DNA from: Shinella sumterensis
Lineage (GTDB): Bacteria; Pseudomonadota; Alphaproteobacteria; Rhizobiales; Rhizobiaceae
Length of the DNA: 64,000 nt
Assembly (NCBI RefSeq): GCF_004514425.2
Contig: NZ_MYFN02000003.1
Span: 1-64,000, forward strand
Direction: 5' to 3'
Every line of letters starts with the position of its first letter. Within the stretch, counting starts at the first letter, position 1. Shown one piece after another: positions 27,501 through 35,607 of the stretch. The notes below the pieces were generated by a model. The model made no database searches. It had not been told where the DNA came from and worked only from the letters and a program-made list of their open reading frames with translations. The translations under genes and the position numbers were made by a program.

Positions 27501-30120
27501 CGCCACCCTCGCCGGTCATGTCGGCGATATCGAGCGTGTTGCGGGCGATGCCGCCCAGCGCATCGACAGCACGCTGACCGAGCGCGCGGGCCAGATTGCG
27601 CAGGTTACCGACCAGGCCGCCGGGCGCATCGACAGCACGCTGAGCGAGCGCGCCAACCAGATCGCCCAGATTGCCGGCGAAGCCTCCGAACGCATCGCGG
27701 CCACGATCGATGACAAGACCGGCCGCATCGAGGAACGCCTCGGCACGATGGACCGGGCGCTCACGATCGGCCTCGACAATGTGAACCGCACGATCGACGG
27801 CAAGGCTGCGGGCCTCGCCCAGACGCTGCGCGAAGCCGTTTCGCAGGCGGCGCAGGACATGGATGCCGAAGCCGTGCGCTCGGCCCAGTCGCTGGCCAAG
27901 ACCGGCGAGGAATTCGTCAGCATCAGCAGTTCGCTGCGCGGCGCGGTTTCCCGTGCGGCCACGGAAATGGGCACGGAAGCCCAGCGAGTGGCCGAGAACA
28001 TCGCCCGCACCGGCGCCGAATTTGCCGAAAACCTCTCCACCCGCAACGAGGCCTTCGCCCGCTCCATCGAGGAGACCGAAAGCCGTCTGGCCGGTCAGGC
28101 CCAGGCCCTGCAGCAGGGTCTCGGCGAGGTTCAGAAGGCGCTGGACACGCGCGGTGCCTCCATCCGTTCCACGCTCGATGAGCGCACCCGCGAGCTCAAC
28201 TCCATGCTGGCGAGCCGCACGGAAGAGCTGTCGCGCCTCATCAATGAGGAAGCCCGCCCGGTCATCGACGATTACGCGGCCGTCGGCCGCGAGGCTGCCG
28301 AGCGCATCTCCGGCGTCGCCCGCGAAAGCGCCGATCGCCTGCGCAACGAGAACGCCGCGCTCATCAACGCGATCTCCGCCCGCACCGCCGACACGCTGGC
28401 CGCCATCACGGCCCGCACGGACGAAGCGGCCGGCGCGATGCGCGCCATCGAAGACGGCCTTCAGGCCAATGTCGAGGGCCTGATCGCCCGCCTTTCGGAA
28501 AGCAACGGCGCCATCGCCGGCATGGTCGATGCGGCCAGCCAGACGCTGGGCGCCATCGATGGCCGCCTCAGCAGCACGGCCGAGCATTTCAGCTCGTCGG
28601 CCGAACGCGCCTCCGAAATGGTCGCCACCACGTCACGCCTGCTGGAAGGCAAGGTCGACCGCCTGTCGGATATCGCGGCCGGGACCCTCTCCCAGATCGG
28701 CGGCATCGTCGGTCGTTTCGAGGACCACTCGAAGATCCTGTCGCAGGCGTCCGACCTTCTGGCCGCGGCCCAGTCCAACCTCGTTTCGACGCTCGAGGAA
28801 CGTCAGGATGCGCTGCGCGCGCTCTCCGTCGGCCTCGTCCAGCGGTCGGAGGAAATCGAGGGCACCATGCGCTCGCTCGAGGGCATGGTGGAAGGTGCGT
28901 TCAGCCGCGCCGAGGAACGCTCCAGCCAGATCGCCGGCAACCTGCGCGGCGGCATCCAGGGCTCGTTCGCCGAAGTCGGCCGCATCCTGAGCGAGACCGA
29001 AAAACGCGCCGAGACCGCCGCCGCCACGCTGCGCGATTCGCTGGTCAAGGCCGGCGAGGAAGCGGGCCAGTCCGTCGAGGGCGCCTTCGTGCGCGCCGAG
29101 GAGCGCACCAAGGAAGTCGCAAACCGCCTGCGCGGCAGCGTCAGCGCCTCGCTTTCGGATGTCGATCGCCTGCTGAACGAATCCGGCAAGAAGTCCGAGG
29201 CCGCCACGGCCGTCATGCGCGACGCGATGCGCGAGGCGGTCGAGGAAGCCATCGGCAAATTCTCCGGCGCCACCGAGGAAATCCGCCGCGCCGCCGGCGA
29301 AATCCGCCGCGAACTCGACCAGACCCGTGGCGAACTCAAGCGCGGCGCGTTCGACCTGCCGGAAGAAGCGAAGGAAAACGCTGCCCAGATGCGGCGCGCC
29401 GTCAGCGAGCAGATCAAGGCGCTGCAGGACCTGTCCGATATCATCGGCAAATCCTCGGCCGCTCTCGAAGTCTCGCGCCCGGCCGTCCAGGCGACACCTG
29501 CGCAGCAGCCCGTCCAGCAGCAGGCCCGCGTCGAGCCACGCCGCGAGGAACAGCCGCAGCTTCGCGGCAGCCTCGGGCTGGAGCGCGCAGCCGCCGCCAC
29601 CGTGCCGCAGCGCGCGCAGCCCCTGCCCGCCGAGACCGATGCCAGAACGGCAGGCGGCGAAGGCGGCTGGATGCGCGATCTCCTGCGCGGCGCCGTCTCG
29701 CGTGAGGAAGCCCAGTTCGCCCAGCCGCGCGGCGAAGGCCAGGCGGCCCGCCCTGCCGACAGCCGCAACCCGCGCCATGTCGTGGAATCGCTGAACTCGT
29801 TGTCCGTCGACATCGCCCGCGCCATCGATCACGATGCGTCGGTCGACCTGTGGCGCCGCTACCAGCGTGGCGAGCGCGACGTCTTTACCCGTCGCCTCTA
29901 CACGCTGAAGGGCCAGCAGACCTTCGACGAGATCAAGCGCAAGTACGAGCGCGAGCCGGAGTTCCGCACCGCCGTCGACCGCTATATCTCGGATTTCGAG
30001 AAGCTGCTCGCCGACGTCGCCCGCAACGACCGCGACAAGACGATGACGCAGACCTACCTCACCTCGGACACCGGCAAGGTCTACACCATGCTGGCCCACG
30101 CGGCAGGCCGCTTCAACTGA
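24547..30120 (+). CDS. Giant coiled-coil membrane protein, GPR/RgsE-like growth pole ring protein
   Basis: 1857 residues. N-terminal ~105 residues polar; two transmembrane helices at about 107-128 (MAALASVLWVIGGVGVANLL) and 143-169; then ~1500 residues of almost continuous alpha-helix in apolipoprotein A/E-like repeats (recurring patterns such as R-x-x-x-L-x-E-x-x-x-x-A and ISGSERRLTEAL, IERTIARATELE); a Gln/Pro-rich linker near 1640-1710; and a conserved C-terminal globule (RYQRGERDVFTRRLYTLKGQ). This architecture matches GPR of Agrobacterium (about 2100 residues) and RgsE of S. meliloti, which form a ring at the growing pole and are needed for polar growth. Assignment rests on architecture, not on alignment. 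Start ATG at 24547 follows GAGG by eight bases. Confidence 0.72.
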   Translation: MATNKTIESIDDKAFQALEEALKIDFDDLTAETPSKTDSSEARVSEPASRIQGKTQGQQASAETPRNLNPEPGPKTPVFAPANDGSRKTPAAILKSLDMRSSRGPIRMAALASVLWVIGGVGVANLLYAPQIWQIRSIADLVALPGAIGMLVAIIMPIMLFFAFAIMIARAHELRSAARSMAEVALRLSEPETVAADRIMSVGQAVRREVSAMNEGIERTIARATELETLVHSEVNALERSYSDNEMRVRTLVQELGTEREAIVSHAERIRSSISGAHEQLKDELASAGESITARLATSGEAFASMLDTRAAMLMEKSDSATQTIGAMLAARTDNLLSTLSSSGLALANEFDTRLEQLTQNLDSRGRDLLQQFETRATSLDANTEKLNAALNERAKQLNETLIARTREISESLSIGQHAVTSGLDHVLQSMNAALDEKGAQFRQSLKNAADDTVMDLDLRSGFFDERMQATVGQIAGAFDQRVEEFAQAFDQRAGSLDSKLMESLARINETVASGREAIDGILTSSIDRLGNTLTDQSFALATTIATSQEVFESAVSGHAEAISNAVGGAHERVGAVLSEKSSALLGGLAEVQSRIESGFGARADALAESISGSERRLTEALDNRGTAIATDIQAAQVRMEEALGARADEITSTIAASHNRLDSALTERTAALSAMLHETGSQLENSVGSAANRVETALTGAARQIDEVITGRTANLASVLSNSAGSMQAAIDNAADRVEHVLSEGSQQLGGVLHGQATEFADAFSGRAAEIAQALSGRASELASSLVSTHEQIRATLDDRIHAINVAISEGRDQLTETLNDQTTAIGTTIATSAGMLEISLEQQQEALRRTIDTSADLLNERVRESTDAVAERLGETTSKIAQAADAFGARMEQTVDSVANRFDTTGSRLEENLGKLEARIEHSVDNVSGIVDTAASRISDTLGARLADLERVGSDVSLRVSDALSRPIAEVDRIGDETTARIAATLAGHVGDIERVAGDAAQRIDSTLTERAGQIAQVTDQAAGRIDSTLSERANQIAQIAGEASERIAATIDDKTGRIEERLGTMDRALTIGLDNVNRTIDGKAAGLAQTLREAVSQAAQDMDAEAVRSAQSLAKTGEEFVSISSSLRGAVSRAATEMGTEAQRVAENIARTGAEFAENLSTRNEAFARSIEETESRLAGQAQALQQGLGEVQKALDTRGASIRSTLDERTRELNSMLASRTEELSRLINEEARPVIDDYAAVGREAAERISGVARESADRLRNENAALINAISARTADTLAAITARTDEAAGAMRAIEDGLQANVEGLIARLSESNGAIAGMVDAASQTLGAIDGRLSSTAEHFSSSAERASEMVATTSRLLEGKVDRLSDIAAGTLSQIGGIVGRFEDHSKILSQASDLLAAAQSNLVSTLEERQDALRALSVGLVQRSEEIEGTMRSLEGMVEGAFSRAEERSSQIAGNLRGGIQGSFAEVGRILSETEKRAETAAATLRDSLVKAGEEAGQSVEGAFVRAEERTKEVANRLRGSVSASLSDVDRLLNESGKKSEAATAVMRDAMREAVEEAIGKFSGATEEIRRAAGEIRRELDQTRGELKRGAFDLPEEAKENAAQMRRAVSEQIKALQDLSDIIGKSSAALEVSRPAVQATPAQQPVQQQARVEPRREEQPQLRGSLGLERAAAATVPQRAQPLPAETDARTAGGEGGWMRDLLRGAVSREEAQFAQPRGEGQAARPADSRNPRHVVESLNSLSVDIARAIDHDASVDLWRRYQRGERDVFTRRLYTLKGQQTFDEIKRKYEREPEFRTAVDRYISDFEKLLADVARNDRDKTMTQTYLTSDTGKVYTMLAHAAGRFN

Positions 30121-30144
30121 GTGAAGCGGATCGTGCAGGACTTG

Positions 30145-30172
30145 GCGGCCGTCCCCCGGGGCGGCCGTTTTG
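30145..30172 (+). terminator. Probable terminator of the growth-pole gene
   Basis: CGGCCG (30146-30151) and CGGCCG (30162-30167) with CCCC/GGGG in between form a GC-rich hairpin followed by TTTT, 25 bases after the stop. Confidence 0.65.
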
Positions 30173-30298
30173 CGTTATGGCCGATAACGCATTTGTGAGC
30201 CGGCCGTGTCGTTTCCGCGCGCCTTTCTCTTATATTCGCAGCCGCCAGCCTCTATATCCCCAGCGAAAGGCCTGATGCCGCAAGGGAGAGAGACGAAT

Positions 30299-31279
30299 AT
30301 GATTGCAATACAGGGGTTTGGACGCCTTCTCGCGACGCTGGCCGTGGCGCTGGTCGTGATGATGACGGTGGTGGACGTGGCCGAGGCCCGTCGCGCCGGG
30401 GGCGGTTTCGGCAGCCGTGGCACCCGCACCTTCTCCACGCCCTCGACGACGCGCACCGCGCCGAACGAAGCCCAGCCCATCGACCGCACGATGACGCGCC
30501 AACCATCCACCACCCAGCAGGCGGCAGGCCGTAACAACACGGCGACGAACCCGCGTCCGGGCCTGTTCGGCGGCTTTGGCGGCTCCATGCTCGGCGGCCT
30601 GATGCTCGGCGGCCTTGTCGGCATGATGCTCGGCCACGGGCTCGGCGGCGGCATCGGCTTCCTCGGCCTGATCCTCCAGGTGCTGCTCATCGCCGGTGCC
30701 TTCCTGTTCATCCGGCGGATGTTCGCGCAGAAGAATGCACCGGCCTATGCCGGCGCAGGCGCGGCGCGCAGCGCCTATCAGGGCGGCAACGGCTCGGATT
30801 TCGAGATCCCGCGCATCGGCGGCGGCGGCGAGCGACAGGCCGCAGTCCAGCCGCAGTCCGGCGACGAGATCGGCATAGGACAGCAGGATCTCGAACAGTT
30901 CGAAGGCATGCTGAAGGAATTGCAGGCCGCCTATGCGGCGGAAGACTTCCGCACGCTCCGCCAGATCACGACGCCGGAGGCGATGTCCTATCTCGCCGAG
31001 GAGATCGGCGACAACGCCACGCAGGGCCTGCGCAACGAGGTGCGCGACATCCATCTCGTACAGGGCGACGTGGCGGAAGCCTGGCGCGAAGGCACCGACG
31101 ACTACGCCACGGTCGCCATGCGCTACGAAAGCATCGATGTGATGCGCGACCGCGCCTCGGGCAAGCTGGTCTCCGGCGATCCGGACAATCTCACGGAAAC
31201 CGTCGAGGTCTGGACGTTCCTGCGCCGCAACGGTGGCGACTGGAAGGTCTCGGCCATCCAGGGCGTCGAAGCGGCCTGA
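30299..31279 (+). CDS. Tim44-domain membrane protein
   Basis: 326 residues. N-terminal hydrophobic segment (TLAVALVVMMTVVDVAEA) acts as a signal or anchor, followed by a Ser/Thr/Pro-rich stretch, a Gly-rich hydrophobic region with one or two membrane segments (LGGLMLGGLVGMMLGHGLGG, then LILQVLLIAGAFLFIRRMFA), and a C-terminal ~130-residue Tim44-like domain of the NTF2-like fold (LEQFEGMLKELQAAYAAEDF ... VEVWTFLRRNGGDWKVSAIQ). Bacterial proteins of this kind bind membranes; the function is not established. Start ATG at 30299 with AGGGAG upstream. Confidence 0.88.
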   Translation: MIAIQGFGRLLATLAVALVVMMTVVDVAEARRAGGGFGSRGTRTFSTPSTTRTAPNEAQPIDRTMTRQPSTTQQAAGRNNTATNPRPGLFGGFGGSMLGGLMLGGLVGMMLGHGLGGGIGFLGLILQVLLIAGAFLFIRRMFAQKNAPAYAGAGAARSAYQGGNGSDFEIPRIGGGGERQAAVQPQSGDEIGIGQQDLEQFEGMLKELQAAYAAEDFRTLRQITTPEAMSYLAEEIGDNATQGLRNEVRDIHLVQGDVAEAWREGTDDYATVAMRYESIDVMRDRASGKLVSGDPDNLTETVEVWTFLRRNGGDWKVSAIQGVEAA

Positions 31280-31290
31280 CACGAAAAGAC

Positions 31291-31328
31291 AAGGCCGCGC
31301 GCGACCTCAAGGGGCTGCGCGCGGCCGA
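31291..31328. terminator. Bidirectional terminator hairpin
   Basis: Stem GGCCGCGCGC (31293-31302) and GCGCGCGGCC (31317-31326), located between two convergent genes. The tail on the minus strand (TTGTCTTTT) serves the Mla-operon end; the plus-strand tail is weaker. Confidence 0.7.
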
Positions 31329-31354
31329 AAACGTTTAGATAAGAGATCGATCGA

Positions 31355-31972
31355 TCAGATCGTTTTCAGCGTCCAGCCGACGATGTCGGCGGTGACGGCG
31401 GCGAAGGCCGCATCGAGCGCCTTCACGAAAGCCGTGTTACCCGTTCCGCGAACCGGCGCCGTGGCCCGGAACACCTTCTGCGCCCGTACGGAACCGTTGC
31501 GATCATTGAGCAGCTTGGCGGAAATCTCGACGATCGCGGTGCCGGCACCGGAGGTCTGAACCTCGAAGGCGCGAATCTCCGTCACGATCTGGTAGTCGAT
31601 GGCCAGCCCCTGGCCGGGCGTACCGACACCGCCCAGACGGCCGGTATTCTCGAAAGCCTGCACGAGCTTGGCCTGCACCATCTTGGTCAGGCTGTCGCTC
31701 CACTGCGACTGCGAGAGATACTGGATCTCCGATGGCGACGGGCGGATGACGATCTGTTCGCTGTCGATCGCCTTCAGCGCGGTCGGCTGCGGCACGAGGA
31801 TTTGCCGGCTCTTCGCAGACGGCCCCTCGATCGGTGCCGCAGATGTGAGGCTGAACGTATCGTTCTTGGCCGCTCCACCGCCGCAGGCGGTCAGTGACGC
31901 AGCCAGAACGGCCGAGAGTGCGATCCGCGTCGCAGGTCCTCTCCGCCACATCTCCATACCCGATACCGTCAT
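31355..31972 (-). CDS. ABC-type transport auxiliary lipoprotein (PqiC/LptO-like)
   Basis: 205 residues. Lipoprotein signal with lipobox LTAC (cysteine at residue 30, in SLTACGGG), so it is anchored in a membrane leaflet, probably the inner face of the outer membrane. The rest belongs to the ABC_trans_aux/PqiC family that works with MCE proteins (conserved LVPQPTALKAIDSEQIVIRP and YLSQSQWSDSLTKMVQAKLV segments). Fourth gene of the mlaE-mlaF-mlaD operon, suggesting it receives lipid from the MCE protein. Start at 31972 with GAGGA upstream. Confidence 0.88.
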   Translation of the reverse strand: MTVSGMEMWRRGPATRIALSAVLAASLTACGGGAAKNDTFSLTSAAPIEGPSAKSRQILVPQPTALKAIDSEQIVIRPSPSEIQYLSQSQWSDSLTKMVQAKLVQAFENTGRLGGVGTPGQGLAIDYQIVTEIRAFEVQTSGAGTAIVEISAKLLNDRNGSVRAQKVFRATAPVRGTGNTAFVKALDAAFAAVTADIVGWTLKTI

Positions 31973-32104
31973 ATTGTCCTCGAAACCCTTGATATCGATA
32001 TGTAGCAGCGGCTTTGCAGGCTGTCACGGTAGTGTGGGCCAAGTCCTTGCACGCAAGCGAGACCTGAGCAGCCGTTGTGTAAATACGGCCACACTTCAAG
32101 GGGG

Positions 32105-33475
32105 TCAGCGGCGGGTACGACCGTCATACTGCTTGACGGTCTCGCCGCCGAACAGCAGGCGCTGGGGATTGCGCTCGAAACCGGAGATCGCGCTGTCGAG
32201 ATTCTGGATGGTGCGGCGCGTATCGAGCACCAGCGCCTCGACATCGCGAAGGCCCGAGCCCGAGAAACGCTGAAGCCCGTCGGCAATCGGCCCTATGCGG
32301 CCGTTCAGCGTATCCGCCGCCTGCTTGATCGACTGCAACGTCGCCTTGGCCTCGGCAAACAGCGATTCGGAATCGCCCTCGCCCAGGAAGCCGTCGAGCT
32401 TGGCGAGCACGCCGTCGACACGCGTGGACGCCGCGTTCAGCTTGCTGCTCATCTGCTGCACGTCGGTGATGATCTGGTCGATGTCTTCCTGGCGGTTGCC
32501 GATCTTGTCGGCGACGCCGGTGACGGACGCGATCGCCTTGCGCGCATCCTGGGTCGCGACCGAGATGTTGTCGATGGCGCCGCTGACCTTCTGCGCGTCG
32601 ACGGCGGCGATCAGGCTGTCGACCTTATTGAGCGTTACGGTCGCATTCTTGCCGAAGGTATCGAAGGTCTCGGCCGTCTTGCGGAAACCCTCGACCGTCT
32701 CCTTCACGTTGCCGGAGGCGTCGGCGATATCCTTGCTGACCTTGTCGACATTGCCGACGAAGTCCTCGACCTTCTTCGGATCGACGGCCTTGATCAGCGA
32801 ATCGACCGAGGCGAGCGTGGAATCCAGCCGGCCGGAGAGGTTCCTGAACGTCTCGGAAAGCCCGCCGACGCTCTTCAGGAACTCGTCGATATTCTCGCCG
32901 TTGGCGGCAAGCGAATCGGAGAAGCGCTCGGCATTCTGGATCGTCTTGGTGAGCGGACCGCGGGCATCGGCGACAAAACCCTGGACATCGGTAATGGCGG
33001 CATCGGCCCGCTTGAGGATCTTGTCGGCCGTCGAGAGGATGTTGGTCACGCTCGACTGTTCGGCCTGGAGAACGGCGGCCGTCTCGTTGTCGAAGGCGTC
33101 GCGCAGGATGTTCGGATCGCCGGCGGAACCACCGGAAAGCTCGATATAGGCCGCACCCGTCAGGCCCTGCACTTCCAGCACGGCGGAGGTGGATTTCTTC
33201 ACGGGCGCGCTGGTTGCGACCTCCGTCATGGCGACGGAGAAGCGCGGATCGTCCTTGTCGATGGCAAGGCTGCGCACGGAACCGACGGGAATGCCGTTGA
33301 AGCGCACGGGCGAGCCGATGGACAGACCGTTGGCCGAACCGGGAATGCGGATCGCCAGCTGCGCCATGTCACCGCCCCGGCCGTATTGTGACATCCAGTA
33401 GACGAACACGAAGGCGGCTGCCATGACCAGCACGGTGAAGAAACCGACGAGGGCGTAATTGGCTTTCGTTTCCAT
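32105..33475 (-). CDS. MlaD-family MCE lipid-transport protein
   Basis: 456 residues. N-terminal transmembrane anchor (YALVGFFTVLVMAAAFVFVY, residues 7-26) then a single MCE domain (~40-120; GLSIGSPVRFNGIPVGSVRS, VLEVQGLTGAAYIELSGGSA). The remaining ~300 residues are a long helical coiled coil, far longer than E. coli MlaD (183 residues), which could form a needle-like channel as in PqiB/YebT-type proteins. Periplasmic lipid carrier between the MlaFE transporter and the lipoprotein encoded downstream. Confidence 0.92.
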   Translation of the reverse strand: METKANYALVGFFTVLVMAAAFVFVYWMSQYGRGGDMAQLAIRIPGSANGLSIGSPVRFNGIPVGSVRSLAIDKDDPRFSVAMTEVATSAPVKKSTSAVLEVQGLTGAAYIELSGGSAGDPNILRDAFDNETAAVLQAEQSSVTNILSTADKILKRADAAITDVQGFVADARGPLTKTIQNAERFSDSLAANGENIDEFLKSVGGLSETFRNLSGRLDSTLASVDSLIKAVDPKKVEDFVGNVDKVSKDIADASGNVKETVEGFRKTAETFDTFGKNATVTLNKVDSLIAAVDAQKVSGAIDNISVATQDARKAIASVTGVADKIGNRQEDIDQIITDVQQMSSKLNAASTRVDGVLAKLDGFLGEGDSESLFAEAKATLQSIKQAADTLNGRIGPIADGLQRFSGSGLRDVEALVLDTRRTIQNLDSAISGFERNPQRLLFGGETVKQYDGRTRR

Positions 33476-33536
33476 TCTTCAGTCCTGCTCGCAGTTCCAT
33501 CCGCCGGGACGGGATGCTCCCGGATGCCCTTCATGT

Positions 33537-34316
33537 CTATCGCACGATCGATCGTGCACGCTTGCCCTGGAAATAGGACTGCACCCAAGGATCGTCAAAG
33601 GCCAGCATGTCCTCGATGGTGCCTTCGACGAGAACCTTCTTCTGCCCGAGCACGGCGATGCGGTCGCATACCGAAAACAGGCTGTCGAGGTCGTGAGTCA
33701 CCATATACACGGTGAGGCCCAGAGTGTCGCGCAGTTTGGCGATCAGCGCATCGAATTCGGCCGCGCCGATGGGATCGAGGCCTGATGTCGGCTCGTCCAG
33801 GAAGACAAGCGCCGGATCGAGCGCCAGCGCACGGGCCAGCGCCGCGCGCTTGATCATGCCGCCCGAAAGCTCCGAGGGGAATTTTTCCGCGGCATCGGGT
33901 GCGAGGCCGACGAGCTCGATCTTCAGCCGCGCCAGTTCGTCCATCATCGCCTGCGGAAGGTCGAGATATTCGCGCATCGGCACCTGGATGTTTTCCCGCA
34001 CCGTCAGCGACGAGAACAGCGCCCCCTGCTGGAAGAGGACACCGAGCTTCATGTCCAGCGCCATGCGCTCGGAATCCGTCGCCTTGTCGAAATCCGTACC
34101 GAAGATCTGGATATTGCCGCCGCGGCGCGGCAGGAGCCGCAGCACGGTGCGCATCAGAACGGATTTGCCGGTACCGGACGCACCAACGAATCCGAGGATC
34201 TCGCCGCGGTAGATGTCGAGATTGAGCTTGTCGAGCACGATCTTCGTGCCGAAACCGACGGTCAGGTCCTTGACCGAGAGAATGACGTCCTTCTGATCTG
34301 CCGTAACCGGGTCCAT
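33537..34316 (-). CDS. ABC transporter ATP-binding protein MlaF-like
   Basis: 259 residues. ATPase of a phospholipid ABC transporter. Walker A GASGTGKS, Q-loop VLFQQGALFSSLTV, signature ELSGGMIKRAALARAL, Walker B VFLDEPTSGLDP and H-loop MVTHDLDS are all intact. The signature variant LSGGM is typical of MlaF. Start ATG at 34316 (second of two in-frame ATGs) gives AGGA six bases upstream. The gene begins eight bases after the permease stop, so the two are coupled. Confidence 0.93.
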   Translation of the reverse strand: MDPVTADQKDVILSVKDLTVGFGTKIVLDKLNLDIYRGEILGFVGASGTGKSVLMRTVLRLLPRRGGNIQIFGTDFDKATDSERMALDMKLGVLFQQGALFSSLTVRENIQVPMREYLDLPQAMMDELARLKIELVGLAPDAAEKFPSELSGGMIKRAALARALALDPALVFLDEPTSGLDPIGAAEFDALIAKLRDTLGLTVYMVTHDLDSLFSVCDRIAVLGQKKVLVEGTIEDMLAFDDPWVQSYFQGKRARSIVR

Positions 34317-34324
34317 CTGCATTC

Positions 34325-35536
34325 CTAGAAGTCGATTGCGGAGTAGAACACGGCGAAGAGGGCGTCTACGAGGATGACGACGAAAATCGACTTCACCACC
34401 GAGGCGGTGACATGGCGGCCGAGCGATTCGGCGCTGCCGCCGACCTTCAGGCCTTCCACCGATGCGACGATGCCGATGATCAGCGCCATGAAGGGCGCCT
34501 TGATCATGCCGGAGACGATGGTCGAGAGATCGATCGCCTCGCGCAGGCGCGACAGGAACGTGTCGAAGGTGATGCCCGAATAGGCCCGGGCCACGAAGGC
34601 GGCACCGGCGAGCGCCGCAAAGTTGGCGATGATCGTCAGAAGCGGCAGCGCGACCGTGAGCGCCACCAGACGCGGAAAGACAAGGACGCCGATGGGGCTG
34701 AGCCCCATCACCTTCAGCGCATCGATCTCCTCTCGCATCTTCATCGAGCCGATTTCGGCGGTGATGGCGCTGCCGGAGCGGCCGGCGATCATGATGGCCG
34801 TGAGCAGGACGCCGATTTCGCGCAGCTGCAGGATACCGACGAGATCGACGACGAAGACTTCCGCCCCGAAGTATCGCAGCTGGAAGGCGCCCTGCTGGGC
34901 GATGATCGCGCCGATGAGGAACGACATCAGCAGAATGATCGGAACGGCGCGCACGCCCATATGGTCGATCTGGTGCACGATGGCGGCGGGCGAAACGCCG
35001 CTTTTGCGGCCGAGCTTGAGCTGCGCCCCGCGCACCGCCGAGCCCAGAATGAACATGGCGGCGACCGAGTCGTTCCAGATGTCGACCACGACGCGGCCGA
35101 TGGGCGCAAAGATGCGCTCGAAACGCGAGCCGGACGCGCTGCGCGTATCGCCGGCTTCGGCCAGCTTTTCGGGCAGTGCCGCAATGAGGTCCGCATAGCT
35201 TGCGCCCGGCCGGTCGGTGATGGTGACCTCGCCACCGCCCGACTGGTGCGCGGTGATGGTGCGCCGCAACAGCCAGGCGCCGGCGGTATCCATTTCCTCG
35301 ACGCCGCCGAGGTCGATCTCCAGCGGCCCCGTCGTGCCGCCCTTCATGCCGTCGAGCTGTTTGGAGGCGGCGACCGCCGTCGTGTTGATCCAGCGGCCGG
35401 AGAGACGCCAGATCTCGCCGTCTCCACCCGTCAGGCTCTCGGTCTTTATCCCTGCGGGGGTATCGGTGTTCGTGGCCAAGTGTCTTGCATCTTCCCGTGC
35501 GTGGGACAACATGCCCTGTCTTATCGACTCGCGCAT
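34325..35536 (-). CDS. MlaE-like permease with N-terminal STAS domain
   Basis: 403 residues, against ~260 for E. coli MlaE. The extra N-terminal ~140 residues look like a STAS domain (LSGRWINTTAVAASKQLDG, EIDLGGVEEMDTAGAWLLRR), the role played in E. coli by separate MlaB. The C-terminal part is the MlaE permease with five or six membrane segments (PIILLMSFLIGAIIAQQGAF, LREIGVLLTAIMIAGRSGSA, EEIDALKVMGLSPIGVLVFP). So permease and MlaB-type regulator are fused in one chain. First gene of the operon; start ATG at 35536, with 35512 possible. Confidence 0.9.
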   Translation of the reverse strand: MRESIRQGMLSHAREDARHLATNTDTPAGIKTESLTGGDGEIWRLSGRWINTTAVAASKQLDGMKGGTTGPLEIDLGGVEEMDTAGAWLLRRTITAHQSGGGEVTITDRPGASYADLIAALPEKLAEAGDTRSASGSRFERIFAPIGRVVVDIWNDSVAAMFILGSAVRGAQLKLGRKSGVSPAAIVHQIDHMGVRAVPIILLMSFLIGAIIAQQGAFQLRYFGAEVFVVDLVGILQLREIGVLLTAIMIAGRSGSAITAEIGSMKMREEIDALKVMGLSPIGVLVFPRLVALTVALPLLTIIANFAALAGAAFVARAYSGITFDTFLSRLREAIDLSTIVSGMIKAPFMALIIGIVASVEGLKVGGSAESLGRHVTASVVKSIFVVILVDALFAVFYSAIDF

Positions 35537-35607
35537 CGTCTGTCACCGAACGAAGGGGCAAAAGCCCATCGCCTTGCGCTTTTTTCAATACCGGGAGAGC
35601 CGATCCG

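Noticed and set aside
24382-28587. Minus-strand open frame of 1401 codons opposite the growth-pole gene
   Set aside because: It is a mirror of the repetitive, high-GC helical gene: stops are rare opposite its codons. Composition is Arg/Gly/Ala-rich, it has no ribosome-binding site, and the plus-strand gene has clear domain structure.
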